DNA of 17,053 nt from Cytophagales bacterium (GTDB lineage Bacteria > Bacteroidota > Bacteroidia > Cytophagales > Cyclobacteriaceae): assembly GCA_003500135.1 (NCBI GenBank), contig DNTA01000177.1:1-17053 (forward strand), in the 5' to 3' direction. The notes under the pieces were generated by a model. The model did no database searches. It worked only from the letters and a program-made list of their open reading frames with translations, and was not told the DNA's origin. The position numbers and the translations under genes were made by a program. Every line of letters begins with the position of its first letter. The first letter of the stretch is position 1. Shown here one piece after another: positions 8,083-16,100 of the stretch.

Positions 8083-11000
8083 ATGACTTATTATTTGACT
8101 AAAATACAATATATAATGCAAATGAAGTGGGTGCTAAGCCTGCTTATGACCTTAGTGTTGAGTGGAATCTTTACCATAACATCTGCACAGGTTTCAATGG
8201 ATGAGTATTTGCGTTACCAGGAAAAGGAAAGGGATTTCGAAGACAGTATAAGGGCTAAAAATCCTGATATTACACGGGAGGAATTGAAGTCAATTATGAT
8301 TGATTTTGCCAGAAAGAATGATCCTGTTTTTCAGCAACAGGAGAATAATACTTCGAAAGCAGTTGCCCGGCAACAAATGACTACCATGGCGTTGGATGAA
8401 GGGGATGTGCCAAATTACCAGGAGTTTTTGGCCTTAAAAGCACTATATCAAGGTACGGATGGGGATAACTGGTACAACAGAGCTAATTTAAACTGGCCCA
8501 CTTCTGCTGAGTTCGATCAAATGCTGGTAGATGGTTCTTGGGTGGATGCTGATTTTAATAATTGGGAAGGAATAAATATGAGATTTGGTTATTTTGATAA
8601 TCCAGATGTTAAAATAATATATTTACGTGCATATGATTTGAAGAATACTTTACCCCTCGAATTAAATAATCTAACAGCTTTGATTGAATTGGATTTGGAT
8701 TGGAATTATTTGAATAGTCCAATTCCCTCAATCCTAGAAGACTTATCTAGATTAGAAGTTCTAGGTTTGGATGGTAACAATTTTATTGGAGAGCTCCCCT
8801 CTTTCATTTTTAATCATGAAAATTTATCTTCAATTCAATTTGGTGATAACAAATTTGATCGTATACCAAATGTTACAGTTCACCTTCCATCTCTAGCAAT
8901 ATTAGATTTATCTGGAAATGAATTTACAGGAGAAGTACCAGATAATATATTAAATATTTCAACTCCAGAGGGGTATGCAATTTATCTTTCTGATAATGGG
9001 TTTTATGGTGATATAGCTTCTAAATTAAATTCAGAATACATTTATCATGATTTCACCATTGATAATAACAATTTTATTTTCACTGATATACTTCCAGTGA
9101 TACATTTGCAAAATTTAGGAGTAATTTATCAATTGTCATATTTTGTTCAGTCAAAAATTGATGAATCAATCTCTCATGTTTTAAATCCAGGGCAATCATA
9201 TAGTTTAAGTTCAAATATTGATAGAAGTACCGATCCACAATGTAAATATCAATGGTTTAAATATGTAGATGGCATAAATGATATCCCTCTAATACCAGAA
9301 CCAACGGTTGATGGACATACCTACACATTTAGCAATATTACATCAGATGATAATGGAGAGTATTACTATATCATAATAAATGATGCCGCGCCAGTATTGA
9401 CATTACAAAGTTATAACCGGGAGATTATAGTACTTGACTGCCCTAATATAATGCCTAATCCCACTTTCATCACAAATGCCGATTGCAATCAGGCAGGAAA
9501 TGCTAATATAGTAGATGGTTGTTTTGATGGTTGGTCACCTGTAACAGGAACACCCAATAAATCCGGAGAGGGATTTTACATTTGGGGTAAACCTGGAAGT
9601 AACAATACAGAAGCGTTGCTCGCTTTTTTTGAGGAACCTTTAGAAAAGGATAAGGAATATGTTATTGAGTTTGATTACAAGGTCAGCTCATTATCAGGAT
9701 ATGATCGCATAGTAGAAAACGCTTATATCGAATTGTCAAATAGTTTGGAATATAGACTTCAAAATGGAAACACAGTCACAGTAACCGAACCAAATGGGGT
9801 TTCTGCTATGGCTTCATCTATGGCATTATCGGATTCGGCAAGTATGGAATCGTCAAGCATAATACAAATGGCATATATTATTCCGGGGGCCATAGATCCG
9901 GAAAATGTTATTGATGAAGATGGAAATATACAATCAAGGGTTTTGGAAATCAATGGTGCTACGAATACAACAGATTTTGTTAATATTTCGGTTCGTTTTA
10001 CACCTACTCAACAAAGCAAGTATATGTATTTTTCAATATTCCCAAATGAAGGTTCCGGTTTTCAGGGAATACAAATAAGAAATATAAATTTAGTGAAAAT
10101 TGAGGACTGTGGACCGGTATGTACAGAACTCACACCTGAAATCAATTACGAAGTCATTGGTTGCTCCGTCAATTTTTTGCCTTTGATAGATAACCCCAAC
10201 ACTTGTACTATTTCCTCCTATGCCTGGGATTTTGGGGATGGAAATACTTCCACAGAACAGGAACCGGTCCATTTTTACGATACGGAAGCTACTTATACGG
10301 TTTCGTTTACTATAGAGTACGACTGCAATGATGATTGCGGCTTGCAAGCCGTAACCGTGACAGAAGATATTGTATATGAATTGAATGAGGATCAATTTGA
10401 AGAACTGCCCACCAATCCAAGTTATTCGACTATCGATAACGTATTGTCTGCCTCGGTCACTACTTTCAGTGATACCTGGCTCATGGACCTGCACGACAAT
10501 CAACTGGCCAATAAACATCCTTTAAATAACGGTCAGGAAGGGGTATGGCGCACCGCCGGCAGTTATGTGTTCGATGCACACCGCAAGGCCACAACACCCC
10601 AAGTTGATATATCGGAAGATGGTACCTTTACCCTCAATACCTTCGATTGGGGGATGGAAGAACTGGCTATTGTTCCCGGTTGGAAAAAGGTCAATACGCT
10701 CACCGAATACAGTCCTTATGGATTTGAACTCGAAAACCGGGATATATTGGGACGTCATTCTGCAGCCGTTTATGGCTATCATGAACAACTACCTGTAGCT
10801 ATAGGGCAAAATGCTGAAAAAGAAGAATTGGCTTTCAGTTCATTCGAAGAGCAAACCGGAGACCTAACAACCGGCAACTGGCAGTTTGGCAATAAGGAAT
10901 ACCGGTTATGGAAACATGGAATTGTATATTTAGGAATTCGAAATGCAGCAGTAGTCAATTTGCCATTGGAAACCTTTAACGGTGTAGAAACGGTCATGCT

Positions 11001-11769
11001 GCGCACCTTAAATATAGTGCAGAACTTTAGATTTGAAATAAGGGGAAGAATATTCAGAGATGTAAAAATCATGTGTAAATCGGAGTACGACGATGATCCG
11101 ACCAAGACATTTCTCGTATTTGACCAATTGATCAATGAAGGACCGTGGTTCGGTAAATTATACATAAGCAAACCTTCGGGAGCGATGGATGATCCAGTTT
11201 TCTCAAATGTTACGGCACATTCAGGTAAAACTTCGCTTGCTGTAAATGGGACAAAAACTTTCAGACAGGAGGTAATCAGGCTTACGCCGGGCAAAGAATA
11301 CATGATCAATGCCTGGGCTTCAATTAATAATCCGGTTATACCTTCACCTGTTTTGCCGGAAGGCATTAAGATATCTTTAACTTTCTACGACATCGAGGAA
11401 AATGAATTGACAACAGCGGAACCGGTGGAAATATTACCACAAAAATATATGATAGAGGAGTGGCAGCTTATGGAAGGAAAGTTTATAGTCCCCGAGAATA
11501 CTGAATACTTCAAGATCACGTTTGACCGTGGCGGCACAGGAACAGTATACTTCGATGATCTAAGGTTGCACCCGGTAGAGGGAAATATGAATACCTATGT
11601 ATATGATAATGATACCTATCGGCTTCAAGCCGAACTGGATGCCAATCATTATGCAACCTATTATTACTACGACGACGAAGGTACCTTGTATTTGATCAAA
11701 AAAGAAACGGAAAAAGGAGTAAAGACACTACAGGAATCCATCAACTATCAGGTTGAAGTGAGTGAATGA
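8083..11769 (+). CDS. Giant secreted LRR-Ig-jelly-roll-PKD protein with C-terminal YD-type motif
   Basis: The 1228-residue mosaic begins with a signal peptide ending in ITSAQ (~residue 36). The long start at 8083 is backed by GAGGAG six bases upstream; 8116 and 8122 (MKWVLSLL) are shorter alternatives. Domain order: helical segment (~40-110), LRR cap GTDGDNW then plant-type LRRs (~120-320, for example LEVLGLDGNNFIGELPSFIF), Ig-like (~385-436, KYQWFK to DDNGEYYYIIIND), jelly-roll-like (~457-685), PKD (~690-760, YAWDFGDGNTSTEQEPVHFY), a conserved block with YSPYGFELENRDILGRHSAA (~880-900), second jelly-roll (~1030-1165), and YVYDNDTYRLQAELDANHYA with KKETEKGVKTLQES at the C-terminus. The last two are hallmarks of bacteroidotal RHS-associated proteins. 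It probably works with the preceding and the later giant proteins. No type IX sorting domain is evident. Confidence 0.75.
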   Translation: MTYYLTKIQYIMQMKWVLSLLMTLVLSGIFTITSAQVSMDEYLRYQEKERDFEDSIRAKNPDITREELKSIMIDFARKNDPVFQQQENNTSKAVARQQMTTMALDEGDVPNYQEFLALKALYQGTDGDNWYNRANLNWPTSAEFDQMLVDGSWVDADFNNWEGINMRFGYFDNPDVKIIYLRAYDLKNTLPLELNNLTALIELDLDWNYLNSPIPSILEDLSRLEVLGLDGNNFIGELPSFIFNHENLSSIQFGDNKFDRIPNVTVHLPSLAILDLSGNEFTGEVPDNILNISTPEGYAIYLSDNGFYGDIASKLNSEYIYHDFTIDNNNFIFTDILPVIHLQNLGVIYQLSYFVQSKIDESISHVLNPGQSYSLSSNIDRSTDPQCKYQWFKYVDGINDIPLIPEPTVDGHTYTFSNITSDDNGEYYYIIINDAAPVLTLQSYNREIIVLDCPNIMPNPTFITNADCNQAGNANIVDGCFDGWSPVTGTPNKSGEGFYIWGKPGSNNTEALLAFFEEPLEKDKEYVIEFDYKVSSLSGYDRIVENAYIELSNSLEYRLQNGNTVTVTEPNGVSAMASSMALSDSASMESSSIIQMAYIIPGAIDPENVIDEDGNIQSRVLEINGATNTTDFVNISVRFTPTQQSKYMYFSIFPNEGSGFQGIQIRNINLVKIEDCGPVCTELTPEINYEVIGCSVNFLPLIDNPNTCTISSYAWDFGDGNTSTEQEPVHFYDTEATYTVSFTIEYDCNDDCGLQAVTVTEDIVYELNEDQFEELPTNPSYSTIDNVLSASVTTFSDTWLMDLHDNQLANKHPLNNGQEGVWRTAGSYVFDAHRKATTPQVDISEDGTFTLNTFDWGMEELAIVPGWKKVNTLTEYSPYGFELENRDILGRHSAAVYGYHEQLPVAIGQNAEKEELAFSSFEEQTGDLTTGNWQFGNKEYRLWKHGIVYLGIRNAAVVNLPLETFNGVETVMLRTLNIVQNFRFEIRGRIFRDVKIMCKSEYDDDPTKTFLVFDQLINEGPWFGKLYISKPSGAMDDPVFSNVTAHSGKTSLAVNGTKTFRQEVIRLTPGKEYMINAWASINNPVIPSPVLPEGIKISLTFYDIEENELTTAEPVEILPQKYMIEEWQLMEGKFIVPENTEYFKITFDRGGTGTVYFDDLRLHPVEGNMNTYVYDNDTYRLQAELDANHYATYYYYDDEGTLYLIKKETEKGVKTLQESINYQVEVSE

Positions 11770-11783
11770 TTGAAAATAAAAAT

Positions 11784-12390
11784 GAAGTACCAAAAACCAA
11801 ATAACAATAACCAAAACCCAAATACCAAACAATACTCAATAACCAAATAACCAATGACCAAAACAGGAAAAGTAAATATGGAAAGTTTGGAATTTGAATA
11901 TTGAGATTTGGAATTTGTTTGGAGCTTGGAGTTTGTGATTTGGAATTTGTTTGAGATTTGAAACAAAAAACCAAATAACAATAACCAAAACCCAAATACC
12001 AAACAATACTCAATGACCAAATAACCAATGACCGAAACCAGAAAAGTAAATATGAAAAGTTTGGAATTTGAATATTGAGATTTGGAATTTGTTTGGAGCT
12101 TGGAGTTTGGAATTTGTAATTTAAAATTAAAATAAAGTACCAAAACCCAAATAACAATTACCAAACAATACTCAATGACCAAATAACCAATGACCGAAAC
12201 CAGAAAAGTAAATATGGAAAGTTTGGAATTTGAATATTGAGATTTGGAATTTGTTTGGAGCTTGGAGTTTGGAATTTGTGATTTATTTGGAGCTTGGAAT
12301 TGGAGATTTGGAATTTTGTTGTGATTTGAAAATTGGAATTTGTGATTTGTTTGGAATTTGGAACTTGAGATTTGGAAATTGACAATAGAT
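11784..12390. repeat. Three imperfect tandem copies of a 162-174-bp intergenic repeat
   Basis: This fills almost the whole 655-base gap between 11769 and 12425. Equivalent points recur at 11831, 12005 and 12167 (AATACTCAAT) and at 11885, 12059 and 12221 (GTTTGGAATTTG), so periods are 174 and 162 bases. Each copy has an A/C-rich left half (ACCAAATAACCAATGACC type) and a G/T-rich right half (GATTTGGAATTTGTTTGGAG type). The halves are partly complementary (CCAAA against TTTGG), so each copy could fold on itself. The third copy carries extra degenerate GGAATTTG-type repetition at 12270-12375. Short open frames on the minus strand are low-complexity by-products. No gene, promoter or terminator is recognised here. 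Confidence 0.85.
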
Positions 12391-12424
12391 CTGAAAAGAT
12401 CAAATCAAATATGAATTATAAATT

Positions 12425-13123
12425 ATGAGAAGAATTGGTGTTATCGTTTTACTGTTGCTACTGTCTGCTGTGGTGCATGCACAAAGCGCCCGGGATTTAT
12501 TGGTACGTGTGCAAAAGGAATACCTGAATGTAATTGATCTTGATGCACAAATGAATTTAACAGTATACGAAGGTACTCTGGAAGGTCCGGTATTGTATAG
12601 CACTCAATTTTCTCTTTATAAAAAAGGTAATAAATCATTGTATATCTACAGTGGAGGTCAAATGCTGATCAATGAACGAATGTTCATATCTGTAAATGAG
12701 GCGATGCAACAAATTATATGCCGGCCTACATCGGACAATACATTTGATATTGCCAATAAAATGATGTCACTACCGGATATCGACAGCTTGTTGACCTTTT
12801 ATACTGACCTGAAAATTATGGAAGACCAGTCTGAGGTGTGGAAATTGGGAATGGTTCAAAAAGAAGGGATAGTGGATGAATTAACCGTAACCATTTCTAA
12901 ATCAGACTACACCGTAAAGGAATTGACCTTTCGGTATCGCAAAGAAATGCTGGGCTACGAGCAAATAAGTCGACTGGTGTACGAACATTTCGATACATCA
13001 CCTGAACTCAATGACCGGTTATTTGACGAAAACCATTTTGTGGTAAGACAAAACGGTACCTATCAACCCACTAAAAAGTATGAAAGCTATGAGGTATACT
13101 TTATTGATGAAAACGCGAACTAA
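12425..13123 (+). CDS. LolA-like exported protein
   Basis: The protein has 232 residues and a clear signal peptide (MRRIGVIVLLLLLSAVVHAQ). The mature part starts with a helix (ARDLLVRVQKEYLNVIDLDA) followed by alternating beta strands (MNLTVYEG, TQFSLYKKGNKSLYIYS, RMFISVNE), and later ELTVTISKSDYTVKELTFRY, as in the LolA/LolB half-barrel that carries lipoproteins or other hydrophobic cargo across the periplasm. True LolA features are not strong, so I call it LolA-like. It is the first gene after the repeat block, and its end overlaps or nearly touches the start of the giant gene (ATG 13107 lies within it; ATG 13146 is 23 bases downstream), which suggests cotranscription. A role in delivering the RHS-associated protein is an inference. 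Confidence 0.65.
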   Translation: MRRIGVIVLLLLLSAVVHAQSARDLLVRVQKEYLNVIDLDAQMNLTVYEGTLEGPVLYSTQFSLYKKGNKSLYIYSGGQMLINERMFISVNEAMQQIICRPTSDNTFDIANKMMSLPDIDSLLTFYTDLKIMEDQSEVWKLGMVQKEGIVDELTVTISKSDYTVKELTFRYRKEMLGYEQISRLVYEHFDTSPELNDRLFDENHFVVRQNGTYQPTKKYESYEVYFIDENAN

Positions 13124-13145
13124 AACCAATAATCAATTTACGGCT

Positions 13146-16100
13146 ATGAGAAAGGTTACAGTCTTATTGATTTCCATTTTAACGCTTTCCGTTACGATAG
13201 CAAATGCACAGGATGCAGTTGCCCCGGAACCAGTCAGGACAAATCGAAACGGACAGGATCAGGTACAAAACATTCAGGATGAAGACTATGACTTAACTTC
13301 TTTGTCAGACGGTCAGATACTACCGGTATTTCCCGCACCGCCCTGCCAGGATGGCGAGCATTATTTCGGTATACAGCTATTGTACGATTTCAGTGACCTC
13401 AATACATCTGATAGCTGGAATGTCACCGTTAATGTGTCTTTTCTGGATCAGGGTGTGGCGCAATGGAACGGGGATTTAAGCCTTGACCTGGCCACTCAAA
13501 CTATTACCGACACGCGGTTCCATCCTGATTTACTTACTTGTAGCGATGATTATGAAATACGTATCAATAGCATATCCTCCACTGGCACGCTTCCTGCCGC
13601 AGCTATAATGTTGCGTTTTAAGCTTTTTCAGATCAGGGAAACTGCATTCAATAAATCCAATGAACTAAGCATAGCAGTATCTCAAAGTTCACAGCCGGAA
13701 GATATACTATTGGCCTGGTCTGGCGTTCAGCCGGGTGCCTGGGAATACGATGTTGAGTGGGTGTATTTAAACGAACATGAAACAAGTTACGATAAGAATG
13801 TCTATACGGCCTTTGCCAATAAAGAAGCGGTTAGGGTAACTACATCATCTTTGCATTATATTCTTAAACACTTTTACCCTGACGGGCAATTGTGGTTCCG
13901 TATTCGTGAAGTCGGATATCGACCTGAATATCCCGGATATAGATATCTGGGATATTGGAATTATGTTTCCACACCCTACGAATGCACCAACCCCAACCCT
14001 GACTATAACTGGCAGCAGGTAAATACCTATGCTGAAGAAGGCAAAAATAAAAAAGTATTGAGCTACTTCGATGGAAGTCTGCGCAACCGGCAAACACTTA
14101 CCAATCTAAGTACCGAGCAACAAAGCCTCGTGGCTGAGTCTTATTATGACTATGAGGGCCGCCCGGTAGTCAATGTATTGCCGGTACCGGCCGGTGACAA
14201 TGTACTGACCTACCACAATGGGTTTAATGACTTTGAAACCCGCGATAGCGAGGTGGCGGCCAATATATCGGATCGTCGTAAAAAGTTTCACTATGACAAC
14301 GGGTTTCTACTCAATAGTACGCTGGACCAAACCACTGGAGCAGGTAAATACTATTCGGCCAACAACGACATGGGAGGTATCCACCACGACTTTTTGCCCG
14401 ATGCCAATGGATTTGCCTACAGACAAACAGTATACACCAACGATGGTGGCCAATGGCCTGTTGTACAATCAGGTGTGGGAGAGACCTTCCAAACCGATTT
14501 TGGCAAAACTACACGTTATTTCTACGGGCAGGCAGCCCCGGCTGAGCTTATCCGCCTGTTTGGATCAAATGTAGGCAACGCCCCGCATTACAAGAAAAAT
14601 GCAGTGGTCGACCCAAACGGTCAGGCCAGTATCAGCTACATCGACCAGGAGGGGCGTACCATAGCAACAGCATTGGCTGGTGAGAACCCGGATGAACTGG
14701 AACCACTGCCCAGCCTGAATGAAATTCCGGAAGATCAGGTTTCGGTATCATTGACTGAAAAGAATAAAGTGGTAGACCATACGAAGGTAATTGATCACAA
14801 AATCCTGAATGTGGCGCCGGCTACGGGCTACACCTTCACCTACAATCTCAACGCCCTGGGTTCGGCAGTAGATGTGTTCGGATGCCAGACCTGTACCTTC
14901 GATCTCAAAATAGAAATCACTGACCCCAATGGATTAGCAGTAGACCTCAGCAGTCAACCGGGCAATGAAACCACAAATGGCACTGCATACATCCGTCAAA
15001 ATATTACAGCAGCAGATTGCAATACACCTGTATCGGTCAACGATATTACACTTGACCTTACTTTTGATGAAGTAGGGGACTATACGGTTACCAAAACCCT
15101 GGTCGCCAATGATATTACCCTCGAGGAAATGCGAAGTGAAGTAATTCAACTCACCGAGGTACAGGATAAATTCACAGAAATCGAGACCACCATAGTAATT
15201 GATGAGAGCGATTGTGATGTGTGCACGGATTGTCCTGAAAATGCCGGCTTCATAGAAGATGCCATTACCAATATCGCTGATTTCGATTGTAGAAATATCA
15301 GGATGGAGATCATACAGGACATTCGTAATGACGTAGGGGATCAGAATTACGACCCCACATCGGAAGAAATTGAAGATCATGAAAATTATTGTGCCTATAG
15401 TCTCTGTGTAAAAAACACGGAAAGCGATGAATTTGAAAAACGCCTGACAATGGCCGAGCCCTGGAGTGGCATTTATGGCGACCTGTTGACCAACGATCCC
15501 TTTTTCGCCGATGGCGGAGGCCTGTCGGGTGATGGACTGTTGAGCACGGTACAGACGCGACTAAGCGCCATATTATTTAAAATACCATATGACAACGACG
15601 GCAATGGCACCGAAGACGGTGTAAACACTTTCGTTGGGAACTGGAATAATGTTAATGATGTTGGTTGGGACGGCAATGACTTTCTGGATTACTATGGCAA
15701 TCCTGATTTTCTGATCGATGAAAACGGTAACCTCGATCCGGTTAATGGATACCACATTCTTTATTACGATCTTCAGGAACAATACGCGAATGGATTTCTG
15801 ACCGAAGAGGAATACGATGAAAGGGTAGAGCAGCAACGATGGACCTACTACGTCAATTTCTACCTGGAAGCCAAACGCAAAACGAAAATAAATGACAGCG
15901 AATATGCCGATTGCCCCAAAGCGCTGGAGACGCTGGGTGTTACCGATGAGCTGCCAAAAGACCCCGATGAAATACGCGACCTGGGGGAAGACGATTTTGT
16001 ATATACCCCGGTTTCGGATATAGAATTGAATACCACCATCAGCCAGATTGAGGCCAATTGTGATATTGAACTTTCGGACTACGACAAAAACGTCATCAAA

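Noticed and set aside
10338..10351. Perfect 14-bp palindrome CGGCTTGCAAGCCG
   Set aside because: It sits inside the PKD coding sequence of the 1228-aa gene, is not followed by a T-run and is not repeated; most likely chance.
10779..11366. A 195-codon minus-strand open frame
   Set aside because: It is a shadow of the jelly-roll coding part of the 1228-aa protein and shows no domain or signal peptide.
11565..11769. Type IX secretion C-terminal sorting domain on the 1228-aa protein
   Set aside because: The C-terminus is a YD-type motif and lacks the usual strand pattern ending in a short K-rich tail.
11784..12390. Possible CRISPR array
   Set aside because: Units are about 170 bp, repeated as a whole with no unique spacers and no cas genes.
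12388..12401. Small hairpin GATCT-GAAA-AGATC before the LolA-like gene
   Set aside because: A 5-bp stem is too short to support a terminator or regulator, and no T-tract follows.
11741..12403. Three overlapping minus-strand reading frames with repetitive Asn-Ser-Lys-Leu-Gln and Phe-Trp-Leu content
   Set aside because: They are translations of the tandem repeat, with repeat-copy composition and no start signal or domain; they arise because the G/T- and A/C-rich sequence lacks stops.
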